A stretch of DNA of 64,000 nt from Dysgonomonas mossii DSM 22836 (GTDB lineage: Bacteria; Bacteroidota; Bacteroidia; Bacteroidales; Dysgonomonadaceae): positions 186,001 to 250,000 of the forward strand of contig NZ_GL892007.1 in assembly GCF_000213575.1 (NCBI RefSeq). Reading direction: 5' to 3'. Numbering within the stretch: position 1 is the first letter of the stretch; each line of letters starts with the position of its first letter. The translations under genes and the position numbers were made by a program. This document shows, in pieces, positions 42,948-51,776 of the stretch. The notes below the pieces were generated by a model that was not told the origin of the DNA, ran no database searches, and saw only the letters and a list, made by a program, of their open reading frames with translations.

Positions 42948-44450
42948 ATGGATTTCAAAGATTTAGAAATTTGGTTTATCACCGGAGCACAATTATTGTA
43001 TGGTGGAGATGCTGTGGTTGCTGTAGACTCACATTCCACTCAAATGGTAAAAAGTTTGAACGATTCAGGCAAGCTACCTATCAAAGTTGTTTATAAGGGA
43101 ACAGTCAATTCTTCTAAGGAAATAGCAAAAGCTTTCTCTGATGCTAATTCGGATAACAAATGTATTGGAGTAATAACATGGATGCATACCTTTTCCCCCG
43201 CAAAAATGTGGATACAAGGATTGAAGAATTACAAGAAACCTCTGTTACATTTTCACACCCAATTCAATAAGGAAATTCCTTGGAATGAAATCGATATGGA
43301 TTTCATGAATCTAAATCAGTCGGCTCATGGCGACCGTGAATTTGGACATATGGTAAGCCGTATGCGCAAAAACAGAAAAGTAATTGTCGGACATTGGTCT
43401 GACGAAAAGGTACAGGCTAAACTAGCTTCTTGGATGCGTGTATGTGCAGGATGGGCTGATGCTCAGGATATGCTTATCATTCGTTTTGGTGACAATATGA
43501 ACAACGTAGCGGTAACGGATGGAGATAAGGTAGAAGCCGAAATGCGTTTGGGCTATCATGTAGACAATGCTCCTATCGCAACATTAGTTCCGTATATAGA
43601 AGCTGTAAAAGAAACTGAAATAGATGCATTAATTACAGAATATGAAAAAGTATATGACTTTGCTGCTGATTGCAAAAAAGGAGGAGAAAAACATCAGTTT
43701 GTACGTGATGCAGCAGCTCAGGAAATAGGACTTCGTCGTTTTCTTCAAGAAAAGGGAGCGAAGGGATTCACTACCAGCTTCAATGAACTTGAAGGCATGA
43801 AGCAATTGATGGGATTTGCATCTCAACGCCTCATGGCGGAAGGTTACGGTTTTGGAGCCGAAGGTGACTGGAAAACTGCTGCCCTTGTACGCACAATGTG
43901 GGTAATGGGAAAAGGACTGCCCGGCGGACAATCGTTCCTAGAAGACTATACGCTCAATTTCGATGGGGAGAACAGTACTATTCTACAGTCGCACATGCTG
44001 GAAATAAATCCGGATATAACCGGAACAAAACCTCGCATCGAAGTTCACTTCCTTGGTATTGGAGATGCTCGCACTTGTTCGCGCCTCGTATTTCAAGCAC
44101 ATAAGGGAGAAGGAGTTGCAGCTACAATCGTAGACATGGGCAATCGCTTCCGTATGATTGTAAATGAAGTAGTAGTAGAAGAACCGAAACCATTACCGAA
44201 ACTGCCTGTAGCATGTGCATTGTGGAAACCAATGCCTAACCTTGAAATTGGTGCTGCTGCATGGATATTGGCAGGTGGGACTCACCACTCAAGTTTCTCA
44301 TATTCTGTCACTACCGAAATGCTGGAAGACTATGCAGATATAGCAGGTATAGAACTGGTTACTATCGACAAGAATACAACTATAAATAACTTTAAGTTTG
44401 AGTTGAAAGTAAATGAAGTATACTACTTATTAAATACAGCGTTAAGCTGA
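42948..44450 (+). CDS. araA: L-arabinose isomerase
   Basis: A 500-residue enzyme of exact family length. Motifs: EIWFITGAQLLYGG at the start, GVITWMHTFSPAKMWI, HFHTQFNKEIPW, GHWSDEKVQ, FGDNMNNVAVTDGDKVEA, the metal-site glutamates in FGAEGDWKTAALVR and HMLEINPD, and the C-terminal AGGTHHSSFSY. It converts L-arabinose to L-ribulose in the cytosol. A hairpin and a palindrome lie in the 148-bp gap before araB. Confidence 0.97.
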   Translation: MDFKDLEIWFITGAQLLYGGDAVVAVDSHSTQMVKSLNDSGKLPIKVVYKGTVNSSKEIAKAFSDANSDNKCIGVITWMHTFSPAKMWIQGLKNYKKPLLHFHTQFNKEIPWNEIDMDFMNLNQSAHGDREFGHMVSRMRKNRKVIVGHWSDEKVQAKLASWMRVCAGWADAQDMLIIRFGDNMNNVAVTDGDKVEAEMRLGYHVDNAPIATLVPYIEAVKETEIDALITEYEKVYDFAADCKKGGEKHQFVRDAAAQEIGLRRFLQEKGAKGFTTSFNELEGMKQLMGFASQRLMAEGYGFGAEGDWKTAALVRTMWVMGKGLPGGQSFLEDYTLNFDGENSTILQSHMLEINPDITGTKPRIEVHFLGIGDARTCSRLVFQAHKGEGVAATIVDMGNRFRMIVNEVVVEEPKPLPKLPVACALWKPMPNLEIGAAAWILAGGTHHSSFSYSVTTEMLEDYADIAGIELVTIDKNTTINNFKFELKVNEVYYLLNTALS

Positions 44451-44463
44451 GTTAGATTGTTTC

Positions 44464-44500
44464 AAGTATGGGGAGTAGTGATATTCCCTATACTTATTTT
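44464..44500 (+). terminator. Intra-operon hairpin after araA
   Basis: AAGTATGGGGA (44464-44474) pairs with TTCCCTATACTT (44484-44495), with one mismatch, followed by ATTTTATTATT. It resembles a weak terminator or an RNA-stabilising hairpin and could make araA more abundant than araB. The separate palindrome TATAGTTG-T-CAACTATA lies at 44541-44557, 41 bp before araB. Confidence 0.45.
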
Positions 44501-44598
44501 ATTATTAAAAAGTTAACTGCCTTATGAAAGGAACATATACTATAGTTGTCAACTATAATGTTATGTGAATTTCATACTATTTATGAAAAATAAAATAT

Positions 44599-46266
44599 AT
44601 GAAATATACAATAGGACTTGATTACGGTTCTGATTCTTGCCGAGCAGTAATTATAGAAGCTGAAACCGGAAAAGAAATTGCTTCATCAGTCAAATATTAT
44701 AAAAGATGGATACAGGGGAAATACTGTGATCCTCAAAAAAACCAGTACAGACAACATCCTCTAGATTATATAGAAGCTTTGGAAGAATCCGTAAAGGAGG
44801 CTCTTAGTAAATCTCCGACAGGCACAGCAGAGCAAGTCGTAGGTATGTCATTTGATACGACAGGCTCTACTCCTGCCCTAATTGATAAAGACGGACAGGT
44901 GTTAGCATTACGACCTGATTTTGCAGAAAATCCAAATGCAATGTTTGTCCTTTGGAAAGATCATACAGCGATCAAAGAGGCAGCTAAAATAAATGAGGTA
45001 GCCAAACGCTGGCCTATCGACTATACAGCCTATGAAGGTGGTATATACTCCAGCGAATGGGTTTGGGCAAAAGTAGCACATGTTCTGAAAGAAGATAAAG
45101 CTGTAGCCGGAGAAGCTTACAGTTGGATAGAGCATTGCGATTGGATGCCCGCTCTAATTACAGACACAACCAAACCATCAGATATAATAAGAGGACGATG
45201 TGCTGCAGGACACAAAGCCATGTGGTTGAAAGAATGGGATGGCTTGCCAACAGAAGATTTTCTTGTAGAAATAGCACCCGAACTGAAAGGGTATAGAGAA
45301 AGACTATTCCACGATACATACACCAGCGAAGTTAAGGTAGGCAACCTGACCGAAGAATGGGCCAATAGACTTGGACTAACAACAAATGTAGCTGTTGGTG
45401 TAGGAGCATTTGACTGTCATATGGGAGCTGTAGGTGCCGAAATAGAACCGAAGGCATTTGTTCGTGTTATAGGAACGTCTACTTGCGATATTATGATTGC
45501 TCCGTATGAAGATATGCACGGAAAGCTAATTCCAGGTATCTGCGGACAGGTAGATGGATCTGTTATTCCGGGAATGGTAGGTCTTGAAGCCGGACAATCT
45601 GGTTTTGGTGATATTTATGCATGGTTCAAATCAGTGTTGGCTTGGCCTTTGGAAAATATACTAAAAGAATCGGCATTAATAGATCAGGAAACAAAGCAAA
45701 AGTTAATAGACGAAACTCTTGACAAGATAATCCCTACCCTATCCAAAGAAGCGGAAAAAATTCCGGTATCAGAAAGTTCTATTTTAGCAATCGATTGGAT
45801 GAACGGGCGTCGTACTCCTGATGCCAATCAGATGGTAAAAGGAACAATCACAGGATTAAACTTGGCTAGTTCTGCCCCTCTAATTTTCAAAGCATTGGTA
45901 GAGGCTACTGCTTTTGGATCGAAAGCAATTGTAGATCGCTTTCTCGAAAACGGAATTGAAATCAATAGCGTAATTGGTATAGGGGGTATCTCCCTTAAAT
46001 CGCCATTGGTTATGCAAACATTGGCAGATGTATTGGCAATGCCTATAAAAGTTGCTAAATCAGAACAAGCATGTGCCTTTGGTGCAGCAATGTTCGCTTC
46101 TGTTGCAGCAGGAGTTCATCCTGACATTAAAGCTGCTCAGAAAGCGATGGGACAAGGATTCGCTCACGAATACAAACCTAATATGGAGAAACATGAGGTG
46201 TATATGCAGATATATGCAAAATATCAAAAGTTAGGAAAATTTACTGAAACAGAATTATTCTCTTAA
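44599..46266 (+). CDS. araB: Ribulokinase
   Basis: A 555-residue FGGY kinase. Motifs: TIGLDYGSDSCRAVIIEAETG, the AraB-type WPIDYTAYEGGIYSSEWVWAK, a substrate-site WIEHCDWMPALI, the phosphate loop VIGTSTCDIM, and the C-terminal GGISLKSPLVMQTLADVL and EQACAFGAAMFASVAAG. It phosphorylates L-ribulose with ATP. Gap to the symporter gene 15 bp. Confidence 0.96.
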   Translation: MKYTIGLDYGSDSCRAVIIEAETGKEIASSVKYYKRWIQGKYCDPQKNQYRQHPLDYIEALEESVKEALSKSPTGTAEQVVGMSFDTTGSTPALIDKDGQVLALRPDFAENPNAMFVLWKDHTAIKEAAKINEVAKRWPIDYTAYEGGIYSSEWVWAKVAHVLKEDKAVAGEAYSWIEHCDWMPALITDTTKPSDIIRGRCAAGHKAMWLKEWDGLPTEDFLVEIAPELKGYRERLFHDTYTSEVKVGNLTEEWANRLGLTTNVAVGVGAFDCHMGAVGAEIEPKAFVRVIGTSTCDIMIAPYEDMHGKLIPGICGQVDGSVIPGMVGLEAGQSGFGDIYAWFKSVLAWPLENILKESALIDQETKQKLIDETLDKIIPTLSKEAEKIPVSESSILAIDWMNGRRTPDANQMVKGTITGLNLASSAPLIFKALVEATAFGSKAIVDRFLENGIEINSVIGIGGISLKSPLVMQTLADVLAMPIKVAKSEQACAFGAAMFASVAAGVHPDIKAAQKAMGQGFAHEYKPNMEKHEVYMQIYAKYQKLGKFTETELFS

Positions 46267-46281
46267 ACATAATATCATACA

Positions 46282-48027
46282 ATGAACTGGAATTCACACG
46301 AATTTATTTGGCTCGACTGGGTGATTATTGCAGTTGGGATATTGGCAGTAACATGGGCTGTCTGGCGTTCGATACAAAAAGACAAACGCCTGCAACAGGG
46401 CGCCAGTAGCGAAGACTATCTGTTCGGAAAAGGCGAACCATGGTACATAATAGGTGCTGCCATCTTTGCAGCAAACATCGGATCGGAGCACCTTGTAGGA
46501 CTTGCCGGAACAGGTGCTAAAGCCGGAGTGGGTATGGCGCACTGGGAGATGCAAGGCTGGATGATACTTATTCTAGGTTGGTTATTCGTACCATTCTATC
46601 AACTTATGAATAACAAAATGGGCAAAATTATCACAATGCCCGACTTCCTAAAATACCGCTATACACCCGCTACAGGCTCTTGGTTATCTATCATCACTCT
46701 TATAGCCTATGTACTTACCAAAGTGAGTGTAACCGCATTTACAGGAGGTATCTTTATGGAAAGCCTTCTGGGATTACCTTTCTGGTATGGGGCAATCGGC
46801 TTGATAGTACTAACAGGTATCTTTACTGTTCTGGGTGGGATGAAAGGAGTTATGACTCTATCTGCAATCCAAACACCGATACTTATTATAGGGTCATTCC
46901 TTGTGCTTTTCCTAGGATTATCTGCTCTTGGAGGAGGTAGTATTCCCGAAGGTTGGACAGCGATGATCGACTATGCAAAAACATTGAATGTAGGAGAAGA
47001 TGGTGTTGCATACGGTACCAACCATATGTTCCACTTCAATACTGGCGATCCGTTATATGATGATTATCCCGGCTTTTGGGTATTTATTGGAGCTTCAATA
47101 ATAGGTTTTTGGTATTGGTGTACCGACCAGCATATCGTTCAACGTGTACTTGGACAACGCAAGGGCGAAGATAACGATACAGTGATGAAACGTGCGCGTA
47201 GAGGTACTATTGCTGCGGGTTATTTCAAATTGTTACCTGTATTTATGTTCCTAATACCGGGTATGGTAGCAGCGGCATTAGCTGCACGTCCTGATAGCGG
47301 ATTTACATTGGATGATCCAGATACTGCGTTCGGCTCAATGGTTAAATTTGTATTGCCTGCGGGTGTGAAGGGAATTGTTACCATAGGTTTTATATCGGCT
47401 TTAATTGCGTCTTTGGCTGCATTCTTCAATTCTTGCGCCACATTATTTACGGAAGACTTCTATAAACCTATGTTCAAAAATAAGAGTGAATCTACTTATG
47501 TTTTGGTAGGTCGTATTGCCACAATTGTAGTCGTTATCCTCGGTATTGTTTGGATACCTGTTATGATGAGTCTTGGTAGCCTTTACGACTATCTACAAGG
47601 TATTCAATCATTACTCGCTCCTGCTATGGTAGCCGTATTTGCACTTGGTATCTTCTCTAAAAGAATTACACCTAAGGCTGGAGAAGCTGGAATGATAGTG
47701 GGATTCGCTATCGGGATGGTACGCTTATTAACCAATATATTTACCAACACCGGCAAGGATGCAATGACCGGCTGGTATTGGGAATACACAAGTTGGTTCT
47801 GGCAAACAAACTGGCTTATTTTTGAAATATGGTTATTAGTTTTCATTATGTTGCTAATGGTCGTTGTATCGTTTTTCACTCCGAAGCCAACAGCCCAACA
47901 AATAGATGCTATCACTTTCTCTAGCGATTACAAGAAACTTATTAGCAAGAGCTGGAATAAATGGGATGTTATAGCATCGCTTGGAGTTGTAATTCTCTGT
48001 GTTGCATTTTACATATACTTTTGGTAA
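46282..48027 (+). CDS. Sodium:solute symporter (SSS/SGLT family), probable arabinose transporter
   Basis: A 581-residue inner-membrane protein with about 14 hydrophobic segments. SGLT-type features: ASSEDYLFGKGEPWYIIGAAIFAANIGSEHLVGLAG, GWLFVPFYQLMNNKMGKIITMPDFLKYRY, GFWYWCTDQHIVQRVLGQ, and the RRGTIAAGYFKLLPVFMFLIPGMVA segment. In this operon it most likely imports L-arabinose with sodium, though other pentoses or short arabinosides are possible. It ends 32 bp before a strong hairpin at 48060. Confidence 0.94.
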   Translation: MNWNSHEFIWLDWVIIAVGILAVTWAVWRSIQKDKRLQQGASSEDYLFGKGEPWYIIGAAIFAANIGSEHLVGLAGTGAKAGVGMAHWEMQGWMILILGWLFVPFYQLMNNKMGKIITMPDFLKYRYTPATGSWLSIITLIAYVLTKVSVTAFTGGIFMESLLGLPFWYGAIGLIVLTGIFTVLGGMKGVMTLSAIQTPILIIGSFLVLFLGLSALGGGSIPEGWTAMIDYAKTLNVGEDGVAYGTNHMFHFNTGDPLYDDYPGFWVFIGASIIGFWYWCTDQHIVQRVLGQRKGEDNDTVMKRARRGTIAAGYFKLLPVFMFLIPGMVAAALAARPDSGFTLDDPDTAFGSMVKFVLPAGVKGIVTIGFISALIASLAAFFNSCATLFTEDFYKPMFKNKSESTYVLVGRIATIVVVILGIVWIPVMMSLGSLYDYLQGIQSLLAPAMVAVFALGIFSKRITPKAGEAGMIVGFAIGMVRLLTNIFTNTGKDAMTGWYWEYTSWFWQTNWLIFEIWLLVFIMLLMVVVSFFTPKPTAQQIDAITFSSDYKKLISKSWNKWDVIASLGVVILCVAFYIYFW

Positions 48028-48059
48028 AACAATAGCATACTTTTATAAAGGAATAAAGC

Positions 48060-48085
48060 AAGAGGCTGTCTTAAGACAGCCTCTT
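48060..48085 (+). terminator. Hairpin terminator after the arabinose operon
   Basis: AAGAGGCTGTC (48060-48070) pairs perfectly with GACAGCCTCTT (48075-48085) with a TTAA loop; only CTATATTTAT follows, so the T-tract is weak. Confidence 0.7.
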
Positions 48086-48357
48086 CTATATTTATCCAAC
48101 TCTCTTTAATTATATTTTTATAAACAGACAAAGAGATCAATCATAAACAACTATATATAAAACCTTACAAAACACTTCTCTAAAAAACTAAAAACATTTT
48201 CTTATACACAAAAATCCTAATCTTCTTTAACTAATAAAAATACAAAAGACACCTTATCTTCTATCCCTCTATATCTGTCAAAATATTGTGAAGATATATG
48301 CATACATATGTTCTACCTATAAATGAAACTTCTAATATCATTTAATAGTAAAGAAAA

Positions 48358-48389
48358 ACAGCGAAACCTTTATACAAAGATTTCGCTGT
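48358..48389 (-). terminator. Intrinsic terminator of the xylan operon
   Basis: ACAGCGAAA (48358-48366) pairs with TTTCGCTGT (48381-48389). On the minus strand the stem is followed by TTTTTC. It lies 74-105 bp past the stop of the xylanase gene. Confidence 0.75.
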
Positions 48390-48462
48390 CTCATCCAAAA
48401 AAGTACGAATCACCTAAAAGCCTATATGATATTATCTCATATCATTAAAAAACATTAGATTA

Positions 48463-50679
48463 TTATTTACCACTCAAACCTTCCGCAAATCCTGCATAAA
48501 CAGGCTTACGGTTATAGTTCAAGCTCCATAGCCCAATAGGCTGCCCTTTTCTCCAACCACTGTCGTCAGGACTGTCAGTAGGACTCCAATGAGTAATTCC
48601 ATATTGTTGGCTCACAGGAATAATTTCAAAGTATTTTTTTACAATAAACTTATAATACTCAGACATCAATAACTGTTGCTCGAAAGTAAGGTTTGCAGTC
48701 TTAATTTCATTACCATTCTCATCTATTATCCCCATATCCAACTCAGATATTTTTATGAGTTTTCCTGAAGCTTTTAACAGTTCAAACATCTTCACTATAT
48801 GATCTTCTTTGCTCTTTTGAGTAGTAGAGTTTAGGTAATAAGAAACATGCATTTGAGTACCAATACCATCAATCTTAGTTCCGTCCTTTTCCCAACGTTC
48901 AATCCAATTGATCAAGCTCTTGAGTTTCATATTATCATCCCAATCTGATTCTAGATTGTAGTCATTGATGAACAACTTCATATCTTCAGGTCCATATTTA
49001 CGGGTAAGTTGGATAGCTGTACGCACATAGTCATCACCCAAGTAATCTTGCCAATAGAAATTATTTTTAGCATCTTCTGCCGATACATTATTTACAGATT
49101 GTAAATCATACCAACCGTCGCCATCTTTATCAACACCGGCCAAAGGCTCATTCACCACATCCCATGCTTTCACATATCCGCCACAAGCTTCCATCATACC
49201 TTTCACCCAATTTTCCATCGCATTGGTCAAAACTTCTTTCTTTTCTTCCGGAGTCAAAGGAATGGTATTGCCAGACTCTTCTATCTCAAACACGATATCA
49301 TCAAAATAGAATGTAGTTGCCAACTTGTTTTTTGCAAGATTAAAAGCTATAGTACTCATTCCTTCTTGTAATGAATTGATAGAGCCGGAGCTAGTATATT
49401 CCTGCCACTCTGTAGTTACATTAGGACTACCTAACATAGCGTAATGCAAATAGCCGCCCGGTTCTTTATGCGCCTGAGAGTCAATACTAACATTTCTACT
49501 AGCTTTGACCTTCATACTGAAACGATATTTTTCACCTTCCTTAAATACATGAGGTACTTTTACAAAGAATTGGGTGTCCCAATCCTGAGTAGCATTATCA
49601 CCTGATTGAACAACAATAGCCCGTCCCGTACCTCCTGCACCTGTACCGGCTGCACTAAAAGTAGCTGCTTTAGGTCCATTAGATACTTCAGTAGCATAGA
49701 AGGAAGATACATCGTCATCTTCGCAGTTACTATTGCTTACAAGATTTTTCCACCAAGTAGATGGACCTGCAGCAAGCGCCTCAATATTGAAAGAATAAGA
49801 ATGCCAGCTTGGTTTTCCCCAATTTGATAAGTCTTTACTGTCAAAGGTGCCATTACTGATTACATTATCCGTAGAGTTAGCTGCCGTTAAAGTAATATCG
49901 TCAAAATACAAATCGCCACCAAATTTACCAAAACAGAACTGAAGTTTGTTAAACGCATGGCTTGGTGTAAACTGAAGAGTAACATTACTCCATTCTTTAC
50001 TTGCCGCAAGAGATAAACCATAAAGAACATTACTACCATCTGTAGGCCAGAAGTCAACAGTGGCCGCCGCAGAAGCCTTGATTCTCATACTTAATGTATA
50101 TGTCACACCAACCGTTAATGGGCTTGCCGGTTCGTAATAAATTTGCCAATCCCATGTATTAGCTTTAGCTTCAGTTGTATTTATATGCAAACAATTATTT
50201 GCATCATTCGGGTCTACTTCAATTTCCTTATCAGCAATTAACTTATTCAGATATTTATTGTTTTGTTGAGAGTGCCACAATATCGTATGTCCATAAATAC
50301 TGAGACCAGCACCTTTAGCGGCATCAACAAATTTTACTACCTGAGAGAAATCCATTGAACCATCATCTTTTACAATCGATCCATATTTCATCGCATTCCC
50401 CGCTGTTAATTCATCAAAGTTGGAACAGGCAAGACTATAAACCATTTCTCTCTTCAAAAAATCACTAACAGTAATACCTGATCCTAATTTGAAATTTGGA
50501 TTAGCCTTACGGTCTACATACGATTTCAGAACATCATATTCATTCAGATATTCGTATTTCTCGAGATCTGCCGGCTTATCAACATTAAAGTTGCTATCAA
50601 AATTGTCGACACAAGAGACCATTGCCGCCATAGCGACAATAATCAACAAGAATTTATTATAATACTTCATCATACTCAT
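48463..50679 (-). CDS. GH10 endo-1,4-beta-xylanase with inserted carbohydrate-binding modules
   Basis: A 738-residue predicted lipoprotein (lipobox MVSC, Cys23). The GH10 barrel is split: the first part ends with HTILWHSQ (131-138) and the second resumes near residue 480, with the acid/base Glu511 in WDVVNEP, the nucleophile Glu646 in ISELDMG and HWSPTDSPDDSGW. Between them, about 145-470, are two CBM4/9/22-like beta-sandwiches (WDWQIYYEPASPLTVGVTY ... FDDITL and WDTQFFVKVPHVF ... FDDIVF). This insertion is known for Bacteroidota xylanases such as Prevotella bryantii Xyn10C. It cuts the xylan backbone at the cell surface. Last gene of the xus operon. Confidence 0.96.
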   Translation of the reverse strand: MSMMKYYNKFLLIIVAMAAMVSCVDNFDSNFNVDKPADLEKYEYLNEYDVLKSYVDRKANPNFKLGSGITVSDFLKREMVYSLACSNFDELTAGNAMKYGSIVKDDGSMDFSQVVKFVDAAKGAGLSIYGHTILWHSQQNNKYLNKLIADKEIEVDPNDANNCLHINTTEAKANTWDWQIYYEPASPLTVGVTYTLSMRIKASAAATVDFWPTDGSNVLYGLSLAASKEWSNVTLQFTPSHAFNKLQFCFGKFGGDLYFDDITLTAANSTDNVISNGTFDSKDLSNWGKPSWHSYSFNIEALAAGPSTWWKNLVSNSNCEDDDVSSFYATEVSNGPKAATFSAAGTGAGGTGRAIVVQSGDNATQDWDTQFFVKVPHVFKEGEKYRFSMKVKASRNVSIDSQAHKEPGGYLHYAMLGSPNVTTEWQEYTSSGSINSLQEGMSTIAFNLAKNKLATTFYFDDIVFEIEESGNTIPLTPEEKKEVLTNAMENWVKGMMEACGGYVKAWDVVNEPLAGVDKDGDGWYDLQSVNNVSAEDAKNNFYWQDYLGDDYVRTAIQLTRKYGPEDMKLFINDYNLESDWDDNMKLKSLINWIERWEKDGTKIDGIGTQMHVSYYLNSTTQKSKEDHIVKMFELLKASGKLIKISELDMGIIDENGNEIKTANLTFEQQLLMSEYYKFIVKKYFEIIPVSQQYGITHWSPTDSPDDSGWRKGQPIGLWSLNYNRKPVYAGFAEGLSGK

Positions 50680-50700
50680 CTTTACTTAAATTAAAAATGA

Positions 50701-51741
50701 TTAGTTTTTATAAGTTGGAACAAACCATTCGGCATCGATACCTCTGGTTTGTACTACCAAAGTATCTTTCGTTGCATATTGCTTTGTACCAAAGTTTATA
50801 TTATATTCTAAGTACATAGCATTACGATCTTTATTACCCCAACTATTCTTCTCTCCGTTTTTTACAAATTTACCCGAGCCACTAGCTGTATAACCTTGCG
50901 TATTGGTAGAGATAGTACACTCGTTATTATCATTAAAAGTAAGGAGTAAATCACATGTAAGAGTTTGTACACCTCCTAAACCATCAGAAACAGTAGTTTT
51001 AACCGGAAATTTAGTCACCTTTAAACTTGCAGTCGTTAAACTACAAAGTTCGTCATTTTCTACATACGGTTTGCGGCGTACATTCGTTGCAGTTGCACCA
51101 TTCTCGGTTACAAGATCTACCCCTCTGCGCAGATATTTTGCATGCCACGGATTGATAAATTTCACTGCATACAATACATAGTCTTGAGGCTGAATATCCC
51201 ACGCTTCTGAATAGGTACGAGGTGCATTCTGTATCAAATGACGACCGCTCAAAATACTGTCTGCATTTTGTACTTTAGTCATCAATAATGGAATTACATA
51301 CGTTTTTTTCAAAGCCTCGGGATCAGAAAAGAATGCATCTTGCAATTGGACTCCTACCGATCCTTGCATCTTCTTATCAAGAATAATCTTATTACCTCCT
51401 AGAGTGTAGTAATTGGATGGCATAGCTTGAACCGGACTACCGTCTTCGAAGAATAAGTTATCACATAATCCGTTATCTACAGCAATATCTATACTGATAT
51501 TCTTTTGGTTTTTATATACACCACCCATTGTTGCGTATATTTCGCAACGATGCTCATTATCTAAAGTAGTATCATAAGTATCATCTCCCAATACGATTGT
51601 ACGCACGGGGTATTGATAGGCAAAATAAACAGTTGTTCCGCCCTCATAGTTTGGGAATTCAATACCTTGATTTTCGCATGATGTCATTGATGCAATCAGA
51701 ATTCCGGCAAACAATACAGGCAATAATTTGAATCGTTTCAT
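50701..51741 (-). CDS. xusE: XusE-like surface glycan-binding lipoprotein
   Basis: A 346-residue predicted lipoprotein (lipobox MTSC, Cys22). I start at the ATG at 51741, because the longer frame begins at a TTG (51750). An N-terminal DUF1735-like beta-sandwich (TVYFAYQYPVRTIVLGDD ... YYTLGGNKIILDKKMQGSVGVQL) is followed by a second beta domain ending DTLVVQTRGIDAEWFVP, which I recall as DUF5627-like. Position five in the conserved xylan cluster (between the second SusD and the GH10) identifies it as the XusE equivalent, a xylan-binding surface protein (SGBP). No catalytic residues are seen. Confidence 0.88.
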   Translation of the reverse strand: MKRFKLLPVLFAGILIASMTSCENQGIEFPNYEGGTTVYFAYQYPVRTIVLGDDTYDTTLDNEHRCEIYATMGGVYKNQKNISIDIAVDNGLCDNLFFEDGSPVQAMPSNYYTLGGNKIILDKKMQGSVGVQLQDAFFSDPEALKKTYVIPLLMTKVQNADSILSGRHLIQNAPRTYSEAWDIQPQDYVLYAVKFINPWHAKYLRRGVDLVTENGATATNVRRKPYVENDELCSLTTASLKVTKFPVKTTVSDGLGGVQTLTCDLLLTFNDNNECTISTNTQGYTASGSGKFVKNGEKNSWGNKDRNAMYLEYNINFGTKQYATKDTLVVQTRGIDAEWFVPTYKN

Positions 51742-51776
51742 ATTTTTCAATATTTAGATATTTTTTGATTATTCAC

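Larger units (their letters stand above)
48028..48462. other. Convergent intergenic region between the arabinose and xylan loci
   Basis: This 435-bp gap holds two terminators, one at each end: 48060-48085 for the plus strand and 48358-48389 for the minus strand. The AT-rich middle (48090-48350) shows no gene, repeat or regulatory element that I can identify. Confidence 0.6.

Noticed and set aside
48090-48350. Possible small RNA or gene in the AT-rich convergent gap
   Set aside because: No promoter motif, no stable hairpin apart from the two terminators, and no open frame with coding character.
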